A stretch of 6,789 nt of DNA from an uncultured Ruminococcus sp. Its GTDB lineage: Bacteria; Bacillota; Clostridia; Oscillospirales; Acutalibacteraceae. The position numbers were made by a program, and so were the translations under genes. The stretch is taken from the NCBI GenBank assembly GCA_902773265.1, contig CACYDZ010000112.1, forward strand, positions 1 through 6,789, read 5' to 3'. The notes beneath the pieces were generated by a model, which searched no databases, was not told the DNA's origin, and worked only from the letters and a program-made list of their open reading frames with translations. Below, in pieces: positions 1-5,202 of this stretch (the stretch's first letter is position 1; each line of letters begins with the position of its first letter).

Positions 1-99
1 GGGCTGCCGCCCTTTAAAATCCTGCTAAGGGGCTGCCGCCCCTTAACCCCGCCCACTTTTTTGAAAAAAAGTGGACAAAAAACTTTCAAGTTTCACCGC
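1..99 (-). repeat. Three-hairpin intergenic repeat, unit 1 (cut by window edge)
   Basis: Read on the minus strand this unit has the order hairpin 0, hairpin 1, hairpin 2. Hairpin 0 spans 53-74 (arms CCACTTTTTT and AAAAAAGTGG). Hairpin 1 spans 26-45 (TAAGGGGC and GCCCCTTA around a 4-nt loop). Hairpin 2 spans 1-17 and lacks its outer left arm because the window starts inside it. A further small hairpin lies at 80-93 (AAACTT, TC, AAGTTT). Positions 1-100 match 286-385 with one mismatch (C50 versus T335). No protein reading is credible. I do not recognise a named repeat family. Confidence 0.8.
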
Positions 100-118
100 C
101 AGACCTCAGATAAACAAT

Positions 119-228
119 CCGAACGAAGTGAGCCAAAAAAGTTTTTGTCAAACTTTTTTCAAAAAGTTTGTGGGGTCAAGGGGTGAAACCCCTTGTAGGA
201 TTTTTAAGGGCAAAGCCCTTAAACTCCC
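119..228 (+). repeat. Three-hairpin intergenic repeat, unit 2
   Basis: This plus-strand unit sits head-to-head with unit 1. It starts with GAACGAAGTGAGCC (121-134). Hairpin 0 is at 149-170 (CAAACTTTTT and AAAAAGTTTG around TC). Hairpin 1 is at 177-195 (CAAGGGGT and ACCCCTTG around GAA). Hairpin 2 is at 203-223 (TTTAAGGGC and GCCCTTAAA around AAA). An alternative hairpin, 135-144 with 150-159, would compete with hairpin 0. Compared with unit 4, hairpin 1 carries paired changes on both arms, so pairing is kept although the sequence differs. Confidence 0.8.
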
Positions 229-238
229 CAAAAACAAA

Positions 239-264
239 ACAAAATTTGCGTATGCAAATTTTGT
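239..264. repeat. 11-bp inverted repeat with GTAT loop
   Basis: ACAAAATTTGC at 239-249 and GCAAATTTTGT at 254-264 are perfect reverse complements around a 4-nt loop. The hairpin lies between repeat units 2 and 3 and is absent from the other copies. It has no T-run after it on either strand, so it does not look like a classic terminator. Confidence 0.6.
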
Positions 265-280
265 CTGAAATTTTAGCCGA

Positions 281-385
281 TTAAAGGGCTGCCGCCCTTT
301 AAAATCCTGCTAAGGGGCTGCCGCCCCTTAACCCTGCCCACTTTTTTGAAAAAAAGTGGACAAAAAACTTTCAAGTTTCACCGCC
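281..385 (-). repeat. Three-hairpin intergenic repeat, unit 3
   Basis: This is the second minus-oriented unit and a near-exact copy of unit 1, complete at the hairpin 2 end. Hairpin 2 spans 281-302 (TTAAAGGGC and GCCCTTTAA around TGCC on the plus strand). Hairpin 1 spans 311-330 (TAAGGGGC and GCCCCTTA). Hairpin 0 spans 338-359 (CCACTTTTTT and AAAAAAGTGG). Hairpins 1 and 2 of this unit, read in reverse complement, match unit 5 at the window's other end in order, spacing and the linker GGATTTTA. Confidence 0.8.
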
Positions 386-404
386 AACACTTAGATAAGA
401 ATTT

Positions 405-509
405 CCGAACGAAGTGAGCCAAAAAAGTTTTTGTCAAACTTTTTTCAAAAAGTTTGTGGGGTTCAGGGGCGAAGCCCCTGATTAGGGGTTCGGGGGCTTC
501 GCCCCCGAC
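405..509 (+). repeat. Three-hairpin intergenic repeat, unit 4
   Basis: This plus-oriented unit ends six bases from the stop codon of the PqqD-like gene, which runs into it from the right. GAACGAAGTGAGCC is at 407-420. Hairpin 0 is at 435-456, hairpin 1 at 463-481 (TCAGGGGC and GCCCCTGA around GAA), and hairpin 2 at 490-508 (TCGGGGGC and GCCCCCGA around TTC). Bases 407-462 are identical to 121-176 of unit 2. On the minus strand it is the first thing transcribed after the PqqD-like gene. It could act as a 3' end or weak terminator, although no strong T-run follows the GC-rich stems. Confidence 0.8.
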
Positions 510-514
510 TACCG

Positions 515-769
515 CTATAACACGGATTTCTGACGAAGATAGGCGATAAATTTAACGACATCAGTTTTAGCTTTATCGAAAGAAACCTGATATTCTTTTG
601 ATAAATCAGTGGCAATCTGTTCAGGTGTTTTGTTCTGTTCAAGGCGTTTCCAGATAAAAGCACCTGTTTCATTCATGGTAATAAGGGAAGTAAATTGCTG
701 ATTGCTGTTTCCCAGAGGAACAAGCAGATATTCCCCGTCAATTTCTCGCAGTAAAAATTTTTGTTTCAT
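515..769 (-). CDS. PqqD-family protein (RiPP recognition element-like)
   Basis: The 84-residue product looks like a complete PqqD-family protein (family members are about 85-95 residues). The family hallmark is residues 32-42, MNETGAFIWKR, followed by a helical half with the usual 'TPEQIATDLSKEYQVS' pattern (about 48-63) and a C-terminal helix ending near 'LRQKSVL'. Known PqqD-like proteins are small winged-helix domains that bind the leader of a ribosomally made precursor peptide and present it to a modifying enzyme, often a radical SAM protein. The start is supported by AGGTGA a few bases upstream. An ABC exporter is transcribed divergently 77-83 bp away, which fits a peptide export role. 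No radical SAM enzyme, protease or precursor gene is visible here, so the pathway and the partner peptide are unknown. The family call is firm; the RiPP role is inferred. Confidence 0.85.
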   Translation of the reverse strand: MKQKFLLREIDGEYLLVPLGNSNQQFTSLITMNETGAFIWKRLEQNKTPEQIATDLSKEYQVSFDKAKTDVVKFIAYLRQKSVL

Positions 770-781
770 TATCTCACCTGA

Positions 782-810
782 CTGTTACGGATAATATCAT
801 TTATTATAAT
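782..810 (+). promoter_or_regulatory. Possible promoter of the ABC transporter gene
   Basis: The plus strand has a perfect TATAAT at 805-810. The best -35 at 17-base spacing is CTGTTA (782-787), a poor match, so activity may be weak or need an activator. It shares the eight-base ATTATAAT core (803-810) with the opposing promoter of the PqqD-like gene. Confidence 0.35.
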
Positions 811-831
811 TGTTTTTTCAGAAATAATCAA
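803..831 (-). promoter_or_regulatory. Promoter of the PqqD-like gene
   Basis: On the minus strand, TTGATT (826-831) and a perfect TATAAT (803-808) are separated by 17 bases, matching a sigma-A-type promoter. Transcription would start near 796, giving a leader of roughly 27 bases before the start codon at 769. The -10 element overlaps a plus-strand TATAAT at 805-810. Confidence 0.7.
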
Positions 832-852
832 GCGAAATGAAGAGGTATGCGA

Positions 853-2592
853 ATGTTTTTGGGAATGGTCAAAGAAAAAAAGGATAGTCTTGTCAGTCTG
901 AAAGCAGAATTGCAATGGCTCTGGCGGATAAGCCGTACCTATAAGAAAGAAATTTTTATTATCACACTGATTTCGGTTATCGGGAGTATTTTCAGCTTAT
1001 CCATCAATCTTTGTCTGAAATATGTCATTGATACGGTCACAGGGGAACATAAGTCCAGTGTGATATATTATGCAGTTATTGCGGTAGTGCTGATGTTGAG
1101 CAATATTGGATTTTCGGCATTGAGTTCAAGGATAAGGATTAAAATTTACATCAAAATTCAGAATGAGTTACAGCTTGATGTATACGGAACGATTTTCAAT
1201 GCACAGTGGGAAAGTCTGCGGGAATATCGTCGTGGCGATTTGATTAACCGACTGAACAGTGATGTCAATGCGATATCGGGTGGAGTTATCGGGTGGTGGC
1301 CGAATTTACTCAGTGTACTGACACAGTTTATCTATTCTTTCATTCTTATCATGACGAATGACCCCATTATGGCATTGATTGCTTTTATTTCGGCACCGTT
1401 TTCAGCATTCATGTCAAGATTTATGATACGCCGTATGCACGAACATAACCTCAAAGTTAAAGAACTGAATGCCGACATGATGGCCTATCAGACGGATTCT
1501 TTCAGCAATTTACAGTATATCAAAGCCTTTGGGATTGCTGATATTGTCAGGGAGAAACTGGCAGAAAAACAGAATGCTTTTAAAGAAGAAAATCTGGATT
1601 ATAACAGAGTTTCGGTAAAAATGAATGTCGTACTGAAACTGGCAGGGCTGCTTGTGACATTTGTTTCCTACGCATGGGGAATATACCGTTTGCATGAGGG
1701 GTATATTACTTATGGAACAATGGTTATGTTCTTGCAGATTACCCTGACACTTTCAGGGTCGTTCAATTCTTTGTTACAGGTAATACCGCTGACCATTAAT
1801 CTTGGTACTTCCGCTTCCAGAATTATTACCATCGAAAATCTTCCCTCCGAAACAGTTATCCCTACCGCAAAAGAAAAAGCCTTCATCGAAAACAGCCGAA
1901 AAGACGGTATCAGTATTCACTGTAAGAATGTGACATTCAGTTATAGTGATGACCCTGATATCCATATATTGGAGGATACTTCCTTTTCGATAGAAAGGGG
2001 AGAAACGGTAGCGATTGTAGGCGGGTCAGGATTGGGAAAGACAACTTTTTTCCGTTTATTGTTGGGAATTTTGCAGTGCAGTGAGGGGAAAATCGAACTG
2101 GAAAACGCTGATGGTGACAAGATAGCAGTAAGTTCTTCAATGAGGGAATTGTTTGCCTATGTTCCGCAGGGAAATCCTGTGACGGAAACGACAATAGCGG
2201 AAAATATCCGTATGATAAATCCGCAGGCAACTGATGAAGAAATTATTGAAGTGTTGAAAATGGCGTGTGCCTATGAGTTTATCGAAACATTACCTGATGG
2301 AATTAATGCCCATATAGGAGAAAGCGGAAAAGGATTTTCTGAGGGACAGATACAGCGTATTGCGATAGCCAGAGCGTTGATTAAAGACGCTCCGATTATT
2401 CTTTTTGATGAGGTTACTTCCGCACTGGACGAGGAAACAGAATGGCAGTTACTGGAAAATATCAGAACACATCTGCATAACAAGACCGTTATCTTTGTTA
2501 CCCATAAATTCAACACGCTGGAAATCTCAGATAAAATATTCAAAGTCAAAAACAAGAAATTTCAAAGGGTTTCCTTTCAGCAGAAGGAGTAA
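853..2592 (+). CDS. ABC exporter, fused permease and ATPase subunit
   Basis: This is a half-transporter of 579 residues, a typical length. The N-terminal half holds about six membrane segments (roughly residues 34-56, 68-90, 150-168, 170-191, 258-280, 289-313). The C-terminal half is an ATPase with an A-loop Tyr near 364, Walker A GGSGLGKT (390-397), Q-loop Gln439, signature FSEGQ (495-499, a variant of LSGGQ), Walker B IILFDE (515-520), D-loop SALD (523-526) and H-loop His551. Such proteins dimerise in the membrane and export peptides, lipids or drugs. No N-terminal C39 peptidase is present, so it would not cleave a leader peptide itself. ATG 853 is preferred over ATG 847 because GAAGAGG (839-845) lies about 7 bases before 853 but only one before 847. 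The divergent PqqD-like neighbour suggests a peptide substrate; this is inference. Confidence 0.9.
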   Translation: MFLGMVKEKKDSLVSLKAELQWLWRISRTYKKEIFIITLISVIGSIFSLSINLCLKYVIDTVTGEHKSSVIYYAVIAVVLMLSNIGFSALSSRIRIKIYIKIQNELQLDVYGTIFNAQWESLREYRRGDLINRLNSDVNAISGGVIGWWPNLLSVLTQFIYSFILIMTNDPIMALIAFISAPFSAFMSRFMIRRMHEHNLKVKELNADMMAYQTDSFSNLQYIKAFGIADIVREKLAEKQNAFKEENLDYNRVSVKMNVVLKLAGLLVTFVSYAWGIYRLHEGYITYGTMVMFLQITLTLSGSFNSLLQVIPLTINLGTSASRIITIENLPSETVIPTAKEKAFIENSRKDGISIHCKNVTFSYSDDPDIHILEDTSFSIERGETVAIVGGSGLGKTTFFRLLLGILQCSEGKIELENADGDKIAVSSSMRELFAYVPQGNPVTETTIAENIRMINPQATDEEIIEVLKMACAYEFIETLPDGINAHIGESGKGFSEGQIQRIAIARALIKDAPIILFDEVTSALDEETEWQLLENIRTHLHNKTVIFVTHKFNTLEISDKIFKVKNKKFQRVSFQQKE

Positions 2593-2623
2593 TCAACGAG
2601 AAATTTCTATTTTAATTCTAATA

Positions 2624-2651
2624 TTTTCAAGATATTATAAATATTTGAAAA
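2624..2651. other. AT-rich hairpin downstream of the ABC gene
   Basis: TTTTCAA plus ATATT (2624-2630 and 2632-2636) pair with AATAT plus TTGAAAA (2640-2651), with one bulged G and a 3-nt loop. It lies 31 bases after the stop codon. There is no T-run and the stem is almost all A-T, so a terminator role is weak. Confidence 0.3.
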
Positions 2652-2685
2652 GAGTTTTACAGGATAAAATATTACTATAATACCA

Positions 2686-2715
2686 TTGAAAATACTCTAC
2701 ATTAAGATGTAGAAT
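2686..2715 (+). promoter_or_regulatory. Promoter of the HTH regulator gene
   Basis: TTGAAA (2686-2691) and TAGAAT (2710-2715) each match the sigma-A consensus at five of six positions, with an 18-base spacer. Transcription would begin around 2722, about 75 bases before the preferred start codon. A palindrome fills most of the spacer and overlaps the -10 element. Confidence 0.55.
2696..2713. promoter_or_regulatory. Candidate operator palindrome
   Basis: TCTACAT (2696-2702) and ATGTAGA (2707-2713) form a perfect 7-4-7 inverted repeat between the -35 and -10 elements of the HTH gene promoter. A dimeric Cro/C1-type protein bound here would block RNA polymerase, so autorepression by the downstream gene product is a natural reading. 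Only one site is seen, so this is inference from position and symmetry. Confidence 0.5.
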
Positions 2716-2798
2716 GAAATAAATTGATATTCATGTTATTGTAATACAGTAATGTGGAAACTTCTGTAAGTCTGTTATACAAAAGGTGTTGCGTACTT

Positions 2799-3077
2799 AT
2801 GAAAAAAGATGCCCGTCCGAACCAATACGGAATAGTTTTCAAACTTGCAGACATTATGAAAGAAAAAGGATATTCTAAAAATAAACTTTGTGTAAAATGC
2901 AATCTTCGTTTTGAGACTATTCAGGGATATTATAAGGGTAATATTAGTCGTATTGACTTGTACATCATTTCCCGATTATGTCAGGAACTGGATTGTAACA
3001 TACAGGATTTGATAGAATATCGCCCCGAATTGATTGACAAAGACCAACAACCACCCCATTCCGATAATGACAGTTGA
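2799..3077 (+). CDS. Cro/C1-type (XRE-like) helix-turn-helix regulator
   Basis: The 92-residue protein carries a single small DNA-binding domain over about residues 12-72 and a short polar tail. The pattern 'IMKEKGYSKNKLCVKCNL' is followed by 'IQGYYKGNISRIDL', then 'ISRLCQELDCNIQDLIEY'. This is typical of the compact HTH_26/Cro-C1 family found alone in Firmicutes. ATG 2799 is chosen over the in-frame GTG at 2754 because AAGGTG (2783-2788) lies about ten bases before it and the extra 15 residues are not family-like. The gene stands alone between the ABC exporter and a strong terminator. It probably represses its own promoter through the palindrome at 2696-2713. Whether it also controls the exporter pair cannot be told. 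There is no peptidase or ligand domain. Confidence 0.8.
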   Translation: MKKDARPNQYGIVFKLADIMKEKGYSKNKLCVKCNLRFETIQGYYKGNISRIDLYIISRLCQELDCNIQDLIEYRPELIDKDQQPPHSDNDS

Positions 3078-3175
3078 CCCCCAACCCCGCTTACATGGAG
3101 TTTCCGCATTACGGAGGAAAATTTGTTGTCAAAGAAAAATAATTGATATATTTTCATAGACGAATGTTCTAAGAG

Positions 3176-3224
3176 AGAAACGACAAATTGTATTTTTCAA
3201 AAATACAATTTGTCGTTTCTTTTT
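3176..3224 (+). terminator. Rho-independent terminator, 22-bp perfect stem
   Basis: Positions 3176-3197 and 3199-3220 are perfect reverse complements around a single central C, so the real loop is a few bases of the A/T top. The stem begins AGAAACGACAAATTG and is followed directly by TTTT. It lies about 100 bases after the HTH gene and would stop plus-strand transcripts before the convergent fumarase operon. On the minus strand the flank is TCTCTTAG, a poorer T-run. Confidence 0.75.
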
Positions 3225-3242
3225 ATAGCCGTATGGGGGGAG

Positions 3243-3302
3243 AAAAAACGAACGAAGTGAGCCGAAAAAGTTTGACAAAAACTTTTTCGGCTCACTTCGT
3301 TC
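3243..3302 (-). terminator. Terminator of the fumarase operon, 24-bp perfect stem from repeat sequence
   Basis: Arms 3250-3273 and 3279-3302 are perfect 24-base reverse complements around GACAA. On the minus strand the stem is followed by GTTTTTT, giving a strong intrinsic terminator ten bases after the fumarase beta stop codon. Both arms contain GAACGAAGTGAGCC, the sequence that opens repeat units 2 and 4, and then AAAAAGTTT, so this hairpin is built from the same repeat family. Confidence 0.85.
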
Positions 3303-3312
3303 AGGAAATTTT

Positions 3313-3861
3313 TCAGCGTGTACGATATTTCAAAGGTTCTGTTTGGTAGAGGTTGTTTCCCATACTGTCGATAACAACAATACAAGGGAATTTTTCTACG
3401 GTATAACGGCGGATAGCCTCCGTACCCAAATCTTCATAGCAAAGAATTTCTTCAGATTGAATACTTTTGGCAATCAATGCGGCGGCACCGCCGATAGCGG
3501 CAAAGTAGACACAATGATTTTTCACCATAGCGTCTATCACCGCCTGACTTCTTGCTCCTTTTCCAATCATACCTTTCAGACCCATATTTAAAAGAGTTGG
3601 TGTATACTTATCCATACGATAGCTTGATGTAGGACCTGCCGAACCTACGGTATATCCGGGTTTAGCAGGTGAAGGACCTACATAATAGATAACTTCTCCG
3701 CTGATATCAACGGGGAGGTTTTCTTTTTTCTGAACCAGTTCGTAAAGGCGTTTGTGGGCAGCATCACGACCTGTTATCAGCGTTCCCGTCAATAGAACGC
3801 TGTCGCCTGCGTGTAAAGTGCTGATAATTTCATCAGTCAAAGGTAAAGTGATTTCTTTCAT
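3313..3861 (-). CDS. fumB: Fumarate hydratase class I, beta subunit
   Basis: The 182-residue protein matches the C-terminal (beta) part of class I Fe-S hydro-lyases, a family that includes fumarase and L-tartrate dehydratase. Visible motifs are GRDAAHKR (31-38), YVGPSPAKPG (60-69), the substrate-binding GPTSSYRMD (76-84), GLKGMIGKG (94-102), AAIGGAAAL (121-129) and EDLGTEAIRRYTVEKFPC (143-160). Together with the alpha subunit it reversibly hydrates fumarate to L-malate in the cytoplasm. It starts 15 bases after the alpha stop, and its AGGAGG ribosome site (3870-3875) lies in that gap, so the two are translationally close and surely co-transcribed. Tartrate dehydratase is the main alternative because the families are similar; fumarase is far commoner in this setting. 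Symbol use is loose: 'fumB' here means beta subunit, not E. coli FumB. Confidence 0.9.
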   Translation of the reverse strand: MKEITLPLTDEIISTLHAGDSVLLTGTLITGRDAAHKRLYELVQKKENLPVDISGEVIYYVGPSPAKPGYTVGSAGPTSSYRMDKYTPTLLNMGLKGMIGKGARSQAVIDAMVKNHCVYFAAIGGAAALIAKSIQSEEILCYEDLGTEAIRRYTVEKFPCIVVIDSMGNNLYQTEPLKYRTR

Positions 3862-3876
3862 GATGTGAACCTCCTC

Positions 3877-4728
3877 TTAAAGGACTGCACTCTTGTGTCT
3901 TGCACAGTGACAGCAGATATTTACGGCTACCGGCATTCCGGCGATATGGGTAGGATAAGTTTCGATGTTCACACCCAGAGCGGTAGTATTTCCGCCAAGA
4001 CCTGCGGGACCGAATCCCATTTTATTGATTTCTTCCAGAAGATGATTTTCCATCTGAGCATAACGGCTGTCAGGATTGCTTGTGTTGACAGGACGGAAAG
4101 TTGCTTTTTTCGCCAGCAAGGCACACTGTTCAAAAGTTCCGCCAATCCCGACACCTACCACCATTGGCGGACAGGGATTAGGGCCGGCTTTTTCGACAGT
4201 TTCCAGAATAAAATCAATGACACCCTGTTCTCCATAAGACGGTGTAAGCATTTTTATGGCAGACATATTCTCACTGCCGAACCCTTTACCGCCCACTGTA
4301 AATTTGATGGTATTGCCTGAAACAATATCGGTATGGATAACAGCGGGGGTATTATCTTTGGTATTTATTCTGTCGAAAACGGGGTCACTGACAACGGATT
4401 TTCTGAGATAGCCGTCACGGTAAGCCTGACGGACACCTTCTTCCACAGCGTCTTTAAAGTTACCGCCGTCAACGGCAACTTTATCACCGTATTCCACAAA
4501 CAACACCGCCATTCCTGTATCCTGACAAAGCGGAAGCTGTTCATTTTTAGCAATTTCATTATTTTCCAGCAGTTGGGAAAGTACCTGTTTACCCACCGGA
4601 GATTGTTCATTCTGCCATGCGTTCTGCAAAGCGTCTGTGATATCCGTACCGATAAAAAAGTTACAGTCCATAAATAATTTTTTTACGGTCTGTGTAATTT
4701 CCTGAGCGTTGATTATTCTGATAGTCAT
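3877..4728 (-). CDS. fumA: Fumarate hydratase class I, alpha subunit
   Basis: The 283-residue product is the N-terminal (alpha) half of a two-subunit class I fumarase, close to the usual 280. Likely [4Fe-4S] ligands are Cys68 in LPLCQDTG (65-72), Cys186 in GPNPCPPMVVGVGIGGT (182-198), and Cys273 in NICCHCARHK (270-279), where the usual family form is a Cys-His-Ala-Ala-Arg-His-type motif. The extra Cys272 and Cys275 there are unusual neighbours. The cluster binds substrate directly and one iron is labile, so the enzyme should be oxygen-sensitive, which fits an anaerobe. The start is supported by AGAGGG (plus-strand 4736-4741) seven bases upstream. It is the first gene of the fumarase operon, with its own promoter. 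The lack of other citric-acid-cycle genes nearby is normal for fermenters using fumarate/malate interconversion. Confidence 0.92.
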   Translation of the reverse strand: MTIRIINAQEITQTVKKLFMDCNFFIGTDITDALQNAWQNEQSPVGKQVLSQLLENNEIAKNEQLPLCQDTGMAVLFVEYGDKVAVDGGNFKDAVEEGVRQAYRDGYLRKSVVSDPVFDRINTKDNTPAVIHTDIVSGNTIKFTVGGKGFGSENMSAIKMLTPSYGEQGVIDFILETVEKAGPNPCPPMVVGVGIGGTFEQCALLAKKATFRPVNTSNPDSRYAQMENHLLEEINKMGFGPAGLGGNTTALGVNIETYPTHIAGMPVAVNICCHCARHKSAVL

Positions 4729-4761
4729 AATATATCCCTCTTAATTGCAGTTTACCGAATG

Positions 4762-4790
4762 ATTATAATATAGATTGTCTGATATTGCAA
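4762..4790 (-). promoter_or_regulatory. Promoter of the fumarase operon
   Basis: On the minus strand TTGCAA (4785-4790) and a perfect TATAAT (4762-4767) are spaced by 17 bases. Transcription would start near 4755, leaving a leader of about 26 bases with the ribosome site AGAGGG. No operator-like palindrome overlaps it. Confidence 0.7.
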
Positions 4791-5122
4791 GGCAGAAAAT
4801 AAGCGATAGAATTTCGGAAAAAGTGACAAAAATGTAATCTGATATACAGCATACCGCACAAAACACTGTTAATAATTCTTTGCGGTTTGTGGAAAAATCA
4901 GAAAAATCAATCATGAAAGTCATTCTGCACAAAAAAATAAAACAAGTTTGTAACAGATATTTCGTGTATGTAACTTAAATTTGACAGATTGCACAGAAAA
5001 TTCATTTTATATCATAGAAAAAAAGCGTGTATCAGGGAATTTTACTAACTAAAATCAGGCATTTTTGTGAAATAAAGTTAATTTTGTCGTCATTATATAC
5101 AAAAAACAGTCTTTAATTTTAT
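4791..5122. other. AT-rich divergent intergenic region without a gene
   Basis: This stretch holds no supported coding region or structured RNA. It contains a perfect -35 TTGACA (4981-4986) with only a moderate -10 (TTTTAT, 5005-5010, 18-base spacer), which could be a second, distal promoter for the G5/3D gene. The 10-mer GTTTGTAACA occurs at 4946-4955 and again at 5154-5163, with another TGTAAC at 4969-4974. I looked for cyclic dinucleotide riboswitch cores, which often precede cell-wall genes of this kind, and saw none. Confidence 0.5.
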
Positions 5123-5150
5123 TTGACTTGTCTTACGAAATCGTTATAAT
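5123..5150 (+). promoter_or_regulatory. Promoter of the G5/3D protein gene
   Basis: TTGACT (5123-5128) and a perfect TATAAT (5145-5150) are separated by 16 bases. Transcription would start near 5157, giving a leader of about 80 bases. The start point falls on a TGTAAC-N5-TTTAAC motif (5157-5173). Confidence 0.75.
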
Positions 5151-5156
5151 ACCGTT

Positions 5157-5173
5157 TGTAACATAATTTTAAC
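5157..5173 (+). promoter_or_regulatory. Possible WalR-like (YycF) box
   Basis: TGTAAC, five bases, then TTTAAC resembles the WalR consensus of two TGTWAH hexamers spaced by five, with one mismatch in the second half. WalRK controls peptidoglycan-remodelling genes in Bacillus and Staphylococcus, and the downstream gene is of that type. Its place at the transcription start would suggest repression. A single degenerate site can arise by chance in AT-rich DNA. Confidence 0.25.
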
Positions 5174-5202
5174 CAAAGTGTCTTTTTTGTAGGCAGGAGC
5201 AT

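Noticed and set aside
71..268. 65-residue open frame on the plus strand
   Set aside because: It is read straight through repeat units 1 and 2 and its residues simply reflect the hairpins; there is no ribosome site.
1..512. CRISPR array
   Set aside because: Repeats are few, alternate in orientation and are themselves multi-hairpin; there are no regular unique spacers and no cas genes.
463..672. 69-residue minus-strand frame
   Set aside because: It overlaps the PqqD-like gene in another frame and finishes in repeat unit 4.
2754..2798. GTG start adding 15 residues to the HTH regulator
   Set aside because: There is no ribosome site before GTG 2754, while AAGGTG precedes ATG 2799 and the family-like sequence begins after it.
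2593..2798. RiPP precursor peptide gene after the exporter
   Set aside because: Plus-strand ATGs here meet stop codons within a few residues, and minus-strand frames lack a ribosome site and leader/core character.
3197..3385. 62-residue minus-strand frame
   Set aside because: It is out of frame with fumarase beta and consists of its end plus the two terminator hairpins.
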